Shown: piece after piece, positions 45,259-55,087 of the stretch
How the letters are laid out: each line of letters begins with the position of its first letter
Numbering within the stretch: the stretch's first letter is position 1
DNA from: Bifidobacterium sp. WK012_4_13
Lineage (GTDB): Bacteria; Actinomycetota; Actinomycetes; Actinomycetales; Bifidobacteriaceae
Assembly (NCBI RefSeq): GCF_041080835.1
Contig: NZ_CP129683.1
Location: forward strand, 2,232,001 to 2,296,000
Length of the DNA: 64,000 nt
Direction: 5' to 3'
Translations under genes and position numbers: made by a program
Notes under the pieces: model-generated
Told to the model about the DNA's origin: nothing
The model's input: the letters and a program-made list of their open reading frames with translations, nothing else
The model's database searches: none

Positions 45259-46484
45259 TGGCGATTCTTGGAGTTCTGGACTGGATGCTGTGGATCTTGG
45301 GAATAGTCAGCATCATATATCAGGCAGTGTGCATCCTTACCTCCTTCGTTTCGAAGCCGGTGACATTCAAGGATGTTCCGATGGACAAGCATTTTGCGGT
45401 GCTGATATCGGCTCGTAACGAGGAGCTTGTCGTCGGCAATCTGATCCGCTCCATTCACGCGCAGTCGTATCCGATCGACCTGATCGACATCTGGCTGGTT
45501 GCGGACAATTGCACCGATGATACGGCGGGATTGGCGCGAAGCATGGGATGCCATGTCGTCGAACGTGACGACCTGGATCAGATCGGCAAGGGATATGCGC
45601 TCACCTTCCTGCTGGATCAGATCAACAGGTCCGAGATGGCGAAGGTCTATGACGCATACTTCGTCTTTGATGCGGACAACCTTCTGCACCCGAAATACAT
45701 AGAGGAAATGAACAAGGCATTCCAGTCAGGATTCAAGATTCTGACAAGCTACCGCAATTCCGTGAACTTCTCAGAGAACTGGGTCTCATCGGGTTCGGCG
45801 CTCTGGTTCATCCGCGAATCGCGATTCCTGAATTCATCTCGCATGGTCTTCGGTTCCAGCTGCCACGTTGGTGGGACGGGATTCATGTTCTCGAGGGAAA
45901 TCATGGAACGCAACAATGGGTGGAAGTTCCATCTGCTGACCGAGGATCTCGAGTTCACGATGGATTCGATCCTTCACGGAGATCGCATTGGATATTGCGG
46001 CACCGCCATCCTCTATGACGAGCAGCCTGTGACCTTCAAGCAGAGTTGGCGTCAGCGTGTGCGCTGGAGCAAAGGATTCCTGCAGGTCTTTCGATACTAC
46101 GGACCGAGTCTGATGCGTCGAGCGATCCAGGAAAGGGATTTTTCAGCGGTGGACCTGACCTTGCTCATATGCCCGTTCACGGCTTTCGGAGCCATTCGAG
46201 TGGTGCTGTCGATGATTTTCGTACTGTGCGGATTCACCACGCTTTCGACCCAGCTCAGCGCAGTCTCGGGATATTTCTCGGGCATCGTGGTGAGCATGCT
46301 TTCGATGATGGCGCTCGCGGCCATGACGATCATCGCGGAAAGGAATCGCATCGGTGCCTCGAACAAGGAACTGTTCGCCTATTGCCTGAGCTTTCCGGTG
46401 TACATGCTGAGCTATATTCCGATTTCATTCCAGGCGATCTTCTCGAAGCCGGAGTGGAAGCCGATCGAGCATCACGGGCACTGA
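45258..46484 (+). CDS. Membrane-bound family 2 glycosyltransferase (QxxRW type)
   Basis: 408 residues from ATG 45258, with AGG eight bases upstream; GTG 45249 is possible. One N-terminal helix precedes the catalytic domain (LISARNEELVVGNLIRSI, ADNCTDDT, FVFDADNLL), then EDLEFTM and QRVRWSKG. The last is the QxxRW motif of processive synthases such as cellulose, hyaluronan or poly-GlcNAc synthases. Three to four C-terminal helices follow. It is coupled to the AI-2E-type gene, suggesting that the polymer or lipid sugar made here and the neighbouring membrane protein belong to one envelope pathway. Confidence 0.85.
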   Translation: MAILGVLDWMLWILGIVSIIYQAVCILTSFVSKPVTFKDVPMDKHFAVLISARNEELVVGNLIRSIHAQSYPIDLIDIWLVADNCTDDTAGLARSMGCHVVERDDLDQIGKGYALTFLLDQINRSEMAKVYDAYFVFDADNLLHPKYIEEMNKAFQSGFKILTSYRNSVNFSENWVSSGSALWFIRESRFLNSSRMVFGSSCHVGGTGFMFSREIMERNNGWKFHLLTEDLEFTMDSILHGDRIGYCGTAILYDEQPVTFKQSWRQRVRWSKGFLQVFRYYGPSLMRRAIQERDFSAVDLTLLICPFTAFGAIRVVLSMIFVLCGFTTLSTQLSAVSGYFSGIVVSMLSMMALAAMTIIAERNRIGASNKELFAYCLSFPVYMLSYIPISFQAIFSKPEWKPIEHHGH

Positions 46485-46587
46485 TGGCTTAGGCGCTGAT
46501 GGTAGGGGCGCTGATGGTACGGCGCTCAATCTCGACATGCGATACTTTTCATCTCGGAATGCGGAATTCGATCTGAGCATTCCGCGG

Positions 46588-46703
46588 GCATGCAAGTTTT
46601 TGGCACTAGCCAATGTATAAGCTGCTGAAATCAAGCCGATGGCGACCGAACTGACACCGTTTTTGGGCGTTTGTACTTGGACAAGTGCCAAAAACTTGCA
46701 TGC
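46588..46703. repeat. Inverted-repeat element 5 of the dispersed AAGTATAA family
   Basis: Perfect 20-bp outer arms GCATGCAAGTTTTTGGCACT (46588-46607) and complement (46684-46703), with inner AATGTATAA and, mirrored, AAGTACAAA. 116 bp, between the glycosyltransferase and the ABC ATPase genes, both read rightward. Confidence 0.85.
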
Positions 46704-46758
46704 TCGCAGGCGACGCTGAGAACACGCTGAGCATCTGAAGGCACGTTATGCTTGGAAT

Positions 46759-47760
46759 ATGAACGATACACCCAGTGGTGCAGGTCCAGAGCCAATCGAA
46801 ATCCAACAGGCACGCGGCAGTGCCGAATCGTATGGAGGCGGAGCAATGGGGGATTCACAGCAGGCCTATACGCAGCAGGCTCACTCACAGTCTGCCCACT
46901 CACAGTCGGCTTATCCGCAGGAGACGTCAGGTCCCGGCACTCCTCCCGAGCGGCAAGGTGGCAATGACTATCTCGCTCCCAATGAAGGTGCGGCAATGTC
47001 GCTTCGCGGTCTGGCAAAATACTATGGCAACAAGGTCGCCGTCAACGGGCTGTCCCTCGACATTCCGGTGGGTTCGTTCTATGGAATCGTAGGCCCGAAC
47101 GGGGCCGGGAAAACCACCACGCTCACCATGGCCACCGGCATGCTCGTGCCTGACGCAGGCGTTGCGACGGTGCTCGGCGTTGACGTATGGCGGGAGACTG
47201 GCCGTGTAAAGCGCATGATCGGCGTGATGCCTCAGCCATCCCAGATCTTCGACAGGCTTACTGGGCTACAGCTGCTGCTGTATTCAGGCATGCTGCGTGG
47301 CATGAAGCGAGAGGAGTCGCAGCAGAGGGCCAACGATCTGCTCCTTGCATTCGACCTGGAAGAGGCCCGCAATCTGATGGTCGCCGAGTATTCCTCGGGA
47401 ATGATGAAGAAGATATGCCTTGCATCGGCCATGATTCACAGTCCACGCGTGCTCGTCCTCGATGAGCCCTTTGAATCCGTCGATCCGGTTTCGAGCGCAA
47501 ACCTCAAGGACATCCTGATCGAATATGCACAGACCGGCGGCACGGTCATAATCTCTTCGCATGTCATGGCACTGGTGGAGAAGATGTGCACGCATGTCGC
47601 CATCATTGCGAATGGACAGGTCCAGGCTGACGGCACGATAGCCCAGGTAGCCGCCGGGGAGGACCTCGAGGACCGCTTCCTGCAGTTGGTGGGCGGCAGG
47701 CATCAGGCCGCGCACATCGCGTGGCTGCAGGGCGGGGGAACCGCTGCAGCGCAAGGATGA
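46759..47760 (+). CDS. ABC transporter ATP-binding protein
   Basis: 333 residues from ATG 46759. The first 75 residues are Gln/Ser/Ala-rich (QQAHSQSAHSQ-type repeats) and precede the ATPase domain. That domain has Walker A GPNGAGKTTT, signature YSSGMMKK (a variant of LSGGQ), Walker B VLVLDEPFESVD and the switch His in ISSHVM. It pairs with the membrane protein 177 bases downstream. It resembles ATPases of drug- or peptide-exporting ABC-2 systems. The weakened signature motif is typical of this subfamily. Confidence 0.88.
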   Translation: MNDTPSGAGPEPIEIQQARGSAESYGGGAMGDSQQAYTQQAHSQSAHSQSAYPQETSGPGTPPERQGGNDYLAPNEGAAMSLRGLAKYYGNKVAVNGLSLDIPVGSFYGIVGPNGAGKTTTLTMATGMLVPDAGVATVLGVDVWRETGRVKRMIGVMPQPSQIFDRLTGLQLLLYSGMLRGMKREESQQRANDLLLAFDLEEARNLMVAEYSSGMMKKICLASAMIHSPRVLVLDEPFESVDPVSSANLKDILIEYAQTGGTVIISSHVMALVEKMCTHVAIIANGQVQADGTIAQVAAGEDLEDRFLQLVGGRHQAAHIAWLQGGGTAAAQG

Positions 47761-47937
47761 GCCAATGCCGAGGCTGGGGCCAAAGCCAAAGCCACGGCTG
47801 GGGTCAAGGCCGAGGCTGGGGCGGGCTCGCGATGACGATGTGCTGAGTGGTCTGGGACGCTGACGTCGCATCAGTCGGAGGAACACGCGCGGCGAAGTGA
47901 GATCGATGAAGTTCTTGATTGAGGGAAGAGGGTTCTT

Positions 47938-49566
47938 ATGCGTACTGCAATGCTGATAGTGCGACTGCGGTGGTCATTGACCTGGGCGTATCTGCGAAAA
48001 TCCTCATGGCAGACGATAGGATTCGTCATCGGCGCCATCTTTGCCGTCGGCTGTGTGGCAGGCGTCGCCAGAGGAGCGTGGGAGATTGGCTCGCTGCTTG
48101 GGCGCAGCCCTGATGGGAATGCGCTGCATGCGACGAACACGGTGATGATCGTTGGCGGCACCTTCGCATTTCTGCTGACCGCGATTCTGCAGCTGATGCT
48201 TTTCGGCCAAGGGTCGACCCTGAGCGCCGATCGCTTCGCGCTCTTCGGCATGCGAGACCGCGAACTTCAATTCGGTCTCACTCTCTCAGGATTGTGCGGG
48301 ATTCCTGGCATCGCAAGCCTTGCGGTCTGCTTCCTCATATCGCTCATGTACCGTTCATACGGCGGGGTCATGGTGGTCGCTGCCTTGGTCGCAGCGCCTC
48401 TGACGCTGGTCACGATTGTGAGCGTCTCCAAGCTGATCATGTCGGCTGCCACGAGCCTGCTTCGGTCAAGGCGTAGCCAGAGCATCCTCTACGTCGTGAT
48501 AATCCTGGTGTTCATCCTCGTCGCGAACGGGCCGAACATCGTGATCAATTCCTTTGGCATCGAGCAGCTTCACCTTGAACTTTTCACCGGCATCGCTTCG
48601 ATGCTTGCATGGACTCCGTTCGGAGCTGGATTCCAGCTTCCATTCGATGCGCTGGCTGGCCACTGGCTGTTCTTCGTCATTCGCGTCGCGATGCTGCTGC
48701 TGACCTGGCTGCTGTGCTTCATCGCCTCGATATGGCTGATGCGGCGTGAACGGCTGGTTGCAGGAGCTTCCGAAAAGGTGGTTCTTCGCAAGGGCATCGG
48801 ATCGTTCTCACGGATGCCCGACTCGGTCTCGGGTGCGATTTCCGCGCGATATCTGACATATCTGCTGCGAGATCCCCGGCAGACGATGGTGCTGCTCATG
48901 CCAATCGTCTTTTTGGGGCTGTTCGCGATCCAATCCGCATCATTCCCGGAACTGGTGTTCATGGCACCGCTGATGTCGGCGCTGTTCATGATGATGCCGG
49001 AATCGAATGGCCTGGCATATGACGGGATGGGACTGACCATGCACGTCCAGATCGGCGTTCGTGGCATCGATGACAGAGTCGGGCGCGTGCGCGTCCTGGC
49101 GTTTATGGGCTGCGTATACCTGGTGCTGATAGGGATAGTGAGCCTTGTGGTGTATGACCTTCGTGGCGGCCGGTTTGTGACGATAGGACTCGTGTGCATA
49201 TTGTGCGGCGTGGGCATATATCTTGCAAGCCTGGGAGTCGCGGAGGTGTGCTCCTGCCTGTTCATGTATCCCGTGGCAAGCCTGGCCAAGCCGTTCTCCT
49301 CGCCTCAGGGGCGGGCGGTCTCTCAGGGATTCCTGCCATTCATACCCATGCTCGCTTCGGGTGTGGTGATGATTCCCACGGCACTTGCCGTCATCCTGAT
49401 CGTCGTGCTTTCGGGGATGACATTGCTCTGGATCGCAATTCCCGTGGCGTTGGTCAACGGACTGCTTGTTTTATGGCTGGGCATAGTCCTGGGGGGTAGA
49501 ATCATGGATGCACGTCAGTTGAAGATCGTCGAAACGTTGACGCATTTCGCGGAATTGCAACGATAA
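47938..49566 (+). CDS. Large integral membrane subunit of an ABC-2-like exporter
   Basis: 542 residues with about 12 hydrophobic segments and no recognisable catalytic motif. Gene order places it as partner of the preceding ATPase. Its substrate is unknown. An in-frame valine-rich start near 47938 follows GAGGGAAGAGG, a good site. Confidence 0.75.
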   Translation: MRTAMLIVRLRWSLTWAYLRKSSWQTIGFVIGAIFAVGCVAGVARGAWEIGSLLGRSPDGNALHATNTVMIVGGTFAFLLTAILQLMLFGQGSTLSADRFALFGMRDRELQFGLTLSGLCGIPGIASLAVCFLISLMYRSYGGVMVVAALVAAPLTLVTIVSVSKLIMSAATSLLRSRRSQSILYVVIILVFILVANGPNIVINSFGIEQLHLELFTGIASMLAWTPFGAGFQLPFDALAGHWLFFVIRVAMLLLTWLLCFIASIWLMRRERLVAGASEKVVLRKGIGSFSRMPDSVSGAISARYLTYLLRDPRQTMVLLMPIVFLGLFAIQSASFPELVFMAPLMSALFMMMPESNGLAYDGMGLTMHVQIGVRGIDDRVGRVRVLAFMGCVYLVLIGIVSLVVYDLRGGRFVTIGLVCILCGVGIYLASLGVAEVCSCLFMYPVASLAKPFSSPQGRAVSQGFLPFIPMLASGVVMIPTALAVILIVVLSGMTLLWIAIPVALVNGLLVLWLGIVLGGRIMDARQLKIVETLTHFAELQR

Positions 49567-49615
49567 TCGGCTTCTGGCACATCCGGTGGTTATCTAGGCA
49601 ACGAATTGAGGTTAG

Positions 49616-51076
49616 GTGTTAGGTCACAGCACAAGCGTGCCCGGCGGACAGATGCGCTCGCATCGCAAGGCGTGGAGGATCGCTGTCACTGCATTCGTTA
49701 CGGTTGCTGTTTCGGCAGGATACATCGCGGGTGACATTCTCGGCGTCGTTCCCGGCGTGCTGACCAATACCACATACTCCCACTATTCGGCCCCTCAGAC
49801 GCGTGAGGTGTATCAGGCGGCAAGCATTGACGGCACGCTTGAGACCGGTACGGCGATTAGCGCGAAGCAGGCGTCGAGTCTGCTGAACACCTTGAAGAGC
49901 GCCGAAGGCGTCGGATCGGACGTGTCGGCGATCATTCGTGATTCATCAGGAACGACGGTCGCCCAGGTCAACGCGTCCACCGCCCGGGAGCCGGCTTCGA
50001 CGCTGAAGACGCTGACAGCATATGCGGCAGCATCTACCTTGAACATGGGATCGACCTTGGATACCAAGGTGTATCTTGTGCAGCCGGTGAATGGACTGGC
50101 TCAATTGGTGCTGGAGGGCAGCGGGGACATGCTGCTGGGAACGGGGCAGAACGACACGAGCCATGTGAATGGTCGCGCGGGTCTGGCAACGCTTGCTGCA
50201 AAAGCTGCTGCGGCATTGAAACAGCGAGGCATCACGCAGGTCACGCTCAGCTACGACGATTCGTTGTTCGGCTCTGATCGCATTCCTTCCGGAATACAGG
50301 AAAATGATGCCGAATGGCGCTATTTCACCCCTGTCTCGTCGATGGCGGTCGATGGTGGAAAGCAGTGGGACGGAAGCGTCGCGAAACCTTCCGACCCCGA
50401 TAACGATGAGGTATATCCGACTCGATCGACCACCACGGCATCCGATACCGCGAAGGCCTTCGTCACAAGTCTGTCAGCTGCCGGAATCAAAGTAAGCGGT
50501 TCCGCAACCAGCGGTTCCGCTCCTTCGCATTCCTCGCCCATCGCTTCGGTGAGCTCCGCAAAGCTGAGCGAGATAATGGCATACATGCTTCGCAATTCGG
50601 ACAACACCGAGGCGGAGTTGTTCGGGCGACTTCTTGCCTTGAAGATGGGCCAGGCCAACTCAACCGCCGGCGCGACTGCGGCCACGCAATCGGTTCTGAA
50701 AAAAGATGGGATCAATGTCACCGGTCTGCATATGGCCGATAGCTCAGGGCTGAGTCCTGGTTCGACGCTGACGGTCAGCACCTTGACCGATGTCCAGGAG
50801 AAACTGCTTGCCAAGGGTTTGGCGGCGGCGGAGGCAGAGGGTCTCTCGGTAGTCGGCGTTGTCGGAACTGCGGAAAGTCGAAGTGCGGACAACTCCATGA
50901 ATGGACTGATACGTGTCAAGACCGGAACGCTGTCGACTGCCACCGCGATGACCGGGAATGTCTCCAGAATCCATGGCGGTGCGCTGACTTTTGCAGTCAT
51001 CATCAACAACGGTTCCAATATGTGGTCTGCGGAGCAGGCCGTGAACCAGTTTGTCGCGAAATTGCCGAAACTGTGA
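49616..51076 (+). CDS. dacB: PBP4-type D-alanyl-D-alanine carboxypeptidase/endopeptidase
   Basis: 486 residues if GTG 49616 is used; ATG 49652 is an alternative. One N-terminal membrane helix (AWRIAVTAFVTVAVSAGYIAG). The three class-C PBP motifs are present: STLK (active-site Ser in EPASTLKTL), SDN (LRNSDNTEAE) and KTG (IRVKTGTLS). It acts outside the cell on peptidoglycan stem peptides. It sits just upstream of tilS, as in other actinobacteria. Confidence 0.88.
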   Translation: MLGHSTSVPGGQMRSHRKAWRIAVTAFVTVAVSAGYIAGDILGVVPGVLTNTTYSHYSAPQTREVYQAASIDGTLETGTAISAKQASSLLNTLKSAEGVGSDVSAIIRDSSGTTVAQVNASTAREPASTLKTLTAYAAASTLNMGSTLDTKVYLVQPVNGLAQLVLEGSGDMLLGTGQNDTSHVNGRAGLATLAAKAAAALKQRGITQVTLSYDDSLFGSDRIPSGIQENDAEWRYFTPVSSMAVDGGKQWDGSVAKPSDPDNDEVYPTRSTTTASDTAKAFVTSLSAAGIKVSGSATSGSAPSHSSPIASVSSAKLSEIMAYMLRNSDNTEAELFGRLLALKMGQANSTAGATAATQSVLKKDGINVTGLHMADSSGLSPGSTLTVSTLTDVQEKLLAKGLAAAEAEGLSVVGVVGTAESRSADNSMNGLIRVKTGTLSTATAMTGNVSRIHGGALTFAVIINNGSNMWSAEQAVNQFVAKLPKL

Positions 51077-51108
51077 ACTTTATCCGGTCCTGAGGCCCAT
51101 ATTTTTTG

Positions 51109-51229
51109 CGAGATTCCGAGTTTTGCGGCAATCTCTCAGTATTAATGCCGAAAATTGTTGATAGTCCGACGGTATTTTGCCGAAATTGTTCTTTTATACT
51201 TAGAGATTGCCGCAAAACTCGGAATCTCG
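51109..51229. repeat. Inverted-repeat element 6 of the dispersed AAGTATAA family
   Basis: Perfect 28-bp outer arms (51109-51136 and 51202-51229) containing GAGTTTTGCGGCAATCTCT. Inner motifs are CAGTATTAA and, mirrored, TAAGTATAAA. 121 bp, between dacB and tilS. Confidence 0.85.
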
Positions 51230-51299
51230 TCAGAATAGGACGCCTTGAATCGAGAAAATGAGTTTTCCGGGGTTCACAAGGAGAGTCGGAGATGGATTC

Positions 51300-52400
51300 A
51301 TGTATTCCGCAATCATGAAACGTGCGATCGGTGAGATGCGAAGAAGCTTGGAGGGACAGGGCTTCCGCATGCAATCCAGGATCTTTTCGCAGCATGGAAG
51401 ACATGAGGCCGCCGAAGACGCCCCGCTCATGCTCGTTGCCTGCTCAGGTGGGAGGGATTCGCTCGCCCTCGCATACTGCGCATCCATAGTCTGTCCAATG
51501 CTGGGACTTCGCTGTGGAGCCGTTATCGTCGATCACAACATTCAACGTGGTTCCGGAGCCGTTGCACAGAAGGCAGCCGATCAATGCACCTCGATGGGTC
51601 TGACCCCTGTGTCAGTCGTATCCATCAGGGTCCAGAAGTCAAGGGCGGGGGAAGAGGCTGATGCCCGCGACGCACGGTATGCGGCCATCGTCGAATGCGC
51701 GAAGCGGACAGGGGCGTCGGCTGTGTTGCTCGCGCATACCCTTGACGACCAGGCGGAAACGATCATCATGGGACTGATGCGCTCGACCGGCACGCAGGCG
51801 CTTGCCGGCATGCCTGCTGTTTCGATCAAGGGCGATGTTCGGTTCATTCGTCCTCTGCTGAAGCTGAGACGTGCCGACACGACACAGCTGTGCACGGTTG
51901 CAGGGCTTGAGTGGTGGGATGATCCCACGAATGGCGACGGTGTCGCGTTCTCGCAGCGATTGCCCCCCGAATACCCGCTGAGGTCTCGGATTCGTCACGA
52001 TCTTGTGCCCTTTCTTGATGACTTCGTCGGAGGCGACGCCACTGCGCTTTTGACTGGCAACGTCAGGCAGGCGCGCGAGGATACGGAATTTCTTGATGCG
52101 AGTGCCAGGGACCTTGCCGCAAGGTCATTGCATGAAGCATCGTGCGATTGCGATCGGAAAACGCTGGAACTCAGCGTGGAGCCGCTCAGGACGCAGCATG
52201 CCGCTCTGCGCAAGCGAGTGATCGTCATCGCCCTGAATCGTCTGGGAATTCCCGTATCCAGCAGGAACGTCGAGTCGATTGACGGACTTATCGCAGATTG
52301 GCATGGACAGGGAGAAGTGAATCTTCCGCTAGGATTCTCAGCAAATCGTCAGAGTAACGTCATTCATCTATGCAAAGATGGTGGACATGCAAATCGCTGA
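51300..52400 (+). CDS. tilS: tRNA(Ile)-lysidine synthase
   Basis: 366 residues from ATG 51300, eight bases after GGAGA; an earlier ATG at 51258 lacks a site. PP-loop ATP motif VACSGGRDSLAL (about residues 46-57), then VDHNIQRGS and AHTLDDQAETI, as in TilS. It converts C34 of the CAU anticodon of tRNA-Ile2 to lysidine, so the tRNA reads AUA. The C-terminal half is short, as in other actinobacterial TilS proteins. The hpt start overlaps its 3' end. Confidence 0.93.
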   Translation: MYSAIMKRAIGEMRRSLEGQGFRMQSRIFSQHGRHEAAEDAPLMLVACSGGRDSLALAYCASIVCPMLGLRCGAVIVDHNIQRGSGAVAQKAADQCTSMGLTPVSVVSIRVQKSRAGEEADARDARYAAIVECAKRTGASAVLLAHTLDDQAETIIMGLMRSTGTQALAGMPAVSIKGDVRFIRPLLKLRRADTTQLCTVAGLEWWDDPTNGDGVAFSQRLPPEYPLRSRIRHDLVPFLDDFVGGDATALLTGNVRQAREDTEFLDASARDLAARSLHEASCDCDRKTLELSVEPLRTQHAALRKRVIVIALNRLGIPVSSRNVESIDGLIADWHGQGEVNLPLGFSANRQSNVIHLCKDGGHANR

Positions 52401-52950
52401 TATTAAATCCGATATTGACCATGAACTGGTCTCGAAAGAGCAAATTGAATCCAAGATCGAAGAGGTCGCCGAACAGGTCAGCAAGGATTATCAAGGGAAA
52501 TCCCTGCTGCTTGTTGCCGTCTTGAAGGGTGCGGTCAATACGCTCACAGCCTTCTCGCAGGCGTTGAGCATTCCTGTTGAGATGGATTTCATGAGTCTGT
52601 CATCGTACGGTCTGGGCACCAAATCAACGGGCACCATCACCATTCGTCAGGATTTGAGTACTGACATCACAGGTCGCGATGTGCTCATCGTTGAAGACAT
52701 CGTGGATTCGGGGAACACGCTGCAGTGGCTCGTCGGAGACTTGAAACGCCGAGGGGCTGCTTCTGTAGAGGTTTTCGCGCTCTTGGAGAAGCCGTCACGT
52801 AGAGAAGTGGAAGTTGACGTAAAGTACCGAGGATACGACATTCCAGATGAATTCGTAGTTGGATTTGGTTTGGATTTCGGTGAAAAGTATAGAAATCTCG
52901 ATTCCATCGCAGTCCTCAAGCCAGAGGTGTATCAAGGAGAGCAGGCATGA
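52378..52950 (+). CDS. hpt: Hypoxanthine phosphoribosyltransferase
   Basis: 190 residues; ATG 52378 overlaps tilS by 23 bases. The PRPP-binding motif [14 protein letters not shown] (about 101-114) and [16 protein letters not shown] near the C terminus identify it. It salvages hypoxanthine (and guanine) to nucleotides in the cytoplasm. The tilS-hpt-ftsH order is widely conserved in Gram-positive bacteria. Confidence 0.95.
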   Translation: MVDMQIADIKSDIDHELVSKEQIESKIEEVAEQVSKDYQGKSLLLVAVLKGAVNTLTAFSQALSIPVEMDFMSLSSYGLGTKSTGTITIRQDLSTDITGRDVLIVEDIVDSGNTLQWLVGDLKRRGAASVEVFALLEKPSRREVEVDVKYRGYDIPDEFVVGFGLDFGEKYRNLDSIAVLKPEVYQGEQA

Positions 52951-55043
52951 GTTATCCCCAAGGTCCGCAAGGCCGTCCGCCGTTGGGCAACAACGGTAAC
53001 AAGCCGAACAACAATGGCAACATGAATCCTTTCAATAATCATTCGCAGGATGATCCCAACTCAGGAGCGAATGGGAAGCGGCCATTCTGGCAAACGCCGT
53101 GGGTGTGGATCGTTGTTCTGGCAATGCTCGCGATAGCGGCTTTCCAACTCTTCTCGATGAACGGCACCCAGACCATCGATACCAAGGATGGCCTCGCGCT
53201 GCTGCGCGACAACAAGGCGAACTATGCCGAGATCACGGAAACCAAGCAATTGGTGACGCTTGAGCTGAAGAACGACTTCAGCAAGAAGGATCCAGACACC
53301 GGGCGCACGCGCGATTACGGCAAGAACGTTCAGTTCTATTATGTCTTCGCACAGGGCGGCCAGGTGGTGAAGGCCGTCGAAGACAGCACCCTTTCCAAGG
53401 GATACAACTCAACCGTGCCGCAGACCAGCATCCTAAGCTATCTGATTACGTCGATGCTGCCGCTGCTGATAATCCTTGGCCTGTTCTGGTTCTTCATGAG
53501 CCGCATGCAATCGTCAGGCGGAGGGCTTTTCGGCATGGGTGGCAAGAAGAACGCAGGCCGCCTGCTGGATGGCGAAACGCCGAAGACCAAGTTCGCCGAC
53601 GTGGCCGGCGAGCAGTCTGCAGTCGAGGAAGTCGAAGAGATCAAGGACTTCCTCAAGGACCCCTCGAAATATAAGGCATTGGGTGCACGGATTCCTAGGG
53701 GAGTACTGCTCTATGGCCCTCCAGGAACAGGTAAGACGCTGCTTGCACGAGCAATCGCCGGTGAGGCTGGCGTGCCCTTCTATTCAATGGCAGGATCCGA
53801 CTTCGTCGAGATGTTCGTGGGCCTTGGAGCATCGCGAGTTCGTGACCTCTTCGACGAGGCGAAGAAGAATGCACCTGCAATCATCTTCATCGACGAGATC
53901 GATGCCGTCGGACGCCGCCGTGGCTCTGGCATGGGCGGTGGCCATGACGAGCGTGAGCAGACGCTGAACCAGCTGCTTGTCGAGATGGATGGCTTCAACA
54001 ACGATACGAATCTGATCATCATTGCGGCGACGAACCGTCCGGATGTGCTTGATCCTGCGCTGCTGCGTCCTGGCCGTTTCGACCGTCAGGTGGGCGTCGA
54101 GGCTCCTGATCTGGAAGGCCGCGAGGCGATCCTCAAGGTCCATGCGAAGGGGAAGCCATTCGTGCCGGACGTCAACCTGCATGTCGTGGCAGTCCGCACG
54201 CCGGGCTTCACCGGCGCAGATCTCGCCAACGTGCTGAACGAGGCCGCGTTGCTTACCGCACGTTCGAACGCCCAGCTCATCGACAACCGCGCGATAGATG
54301 AGGCAATCGACAGAGTGCAGGCCGGCCCGCGCCGTCAATCCAAGGGCATGGCGCTTAACGAGCTTCGTAATACGGCGTACCACGAGGGCGGGCATGCGCT
54401 GGTCGCAGCTGCCCTGCACAACACCGATCCCGTGACGAAGGTGACGATCCTTCCACGCGGACGAGCTCTTGGATACACGGCGGTGATGCCGACGGAGGAT
54501 CGCTATTCCCAGTCGCGCAACGAACTGCTTGACCAGATGGCCTATGCGATGGGAGGCAGAACGGCCGAGGAGGTCGTGTTCCACGACCCTACGACCGGTG
54601 CTTCGAACGATATCGAGAAGGCAACGAAGATCGCGCGGAAGATGGTCGTCGAGTTCGGGTTCTCGGCCAAGCTTGGCGCGATCAAGTGGGCCGATGACGA
54701 CGATGACCAGACGACCGTGATGGATGGTCTGCAGCCTCGAAAGTATTCGAACGAGACAGCGCAGATCATCGATGACGAAGTCCGCAAGCTCGTTGAGAAC
54801 GCACATTCCGAGGCTTGGGACATCATCAACCAGAATCGTCATATCCTCGATGAGCTCGTGCGTCAGCTTCTGGTCAAGGAGACGCTGAACGCAAAGGAAC
54901 TGAAGCAGGTCTTCTCCGGAATCGTGAAGGCTCCGGTGCGTGATGTCTGGCTTTCCGACAGCACACGTCCGGACTCGAACATCCCACCCGTAGAGATTCC
55001 AGAGTCACTCAAGCGTGGCATTGGCATGAACGCGGGCGAGTGA
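52947..55043 (+). CDS. ftsH: ATP-dependent zinc metalloprotease FtsH
   Basis: 698 residues; ATG overlaps the hpt stop by four bases. A Gly/Asn/Gln-rich cytoplasmic start, a first helix (about 53-72), an extracytoplasmic domain, a second helix (about 170-190), the AAA+ domain (Walker A GPPGTGKT, Walker [15 protein letters not shown] with [18 protein letters not shown]) and the protease motif HEGGH (about 476-480). It degrades damaged membrane and regulatory proteins. All key residues are present. Confidence 0.96.
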   Translation: MSYPQGPQGRPPLGNNGNKPNNNGNMNPFNNHSQDDPNSGANGKRPFWQTPWVWIVVLAMLAIAAFQLFSMNGTQTIDTKDGLALLRDNKANYAEITETKQLVTLELKNDFSKKDPDTGRTRDYGKNVQFYYVFAQGGQVVKAVEDSTLSKGYNSTVPQTSILSYLITSMLPLLIILGLFWFFMSRMQSSGGGLFGMGGKKNAGRLLDGETPKTKFADVAGEQSAVEEVEEIKDFLKDPSKYKALGARIPRGVLLYGPPGTGKTLLARAIAGEAGVPFYSMAGSDFVEMFVGLGASRVRDLFDEAKKNAPAIIFIDEIDAVGRRRGSGMGGGHDEREQTLNQLLVEMDGFNNDTNLIIIAATNRPDVLDPALLRPGRFDRQVGVEAPDLEGREAILKVHAKGKPFVPDVNLHVVAVRTPGFTGADLANVLNEAALLTARSNAQLIDNRAIDEAIDRVQAGPRRQSKGMALNELRNTAYHEGGHALVAAALHNTDPVTKVTILPRGRALGYTAVMPTEDRYSQSRNELLDQMAYAMGGRTAEEVVFHDPTTGASNDIEKATKIARKMVVEFGFSAKLGAIKWADDDDDQTTVMDGLQPRKYSNETAQIIDDEVRKLVENAHSEAWDIINQNRHILDELVRQLLVKETLNAKELKQVFSGIVKAPVRDVWLSDSTRPDSNIPPVEIPESLKRGIGMNAGE

Positions 55044-55087
55044 TCGACGACCATACGGGTCATCATAGAGGGTCATAGAGGTCATAG

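Noticed and set aside
53784..54842. 352-codon open frame antisense to ftsH
   Set aside because: ftsH is intact on the plus strand; the antisense frame has no motif or ribosome-binding site.
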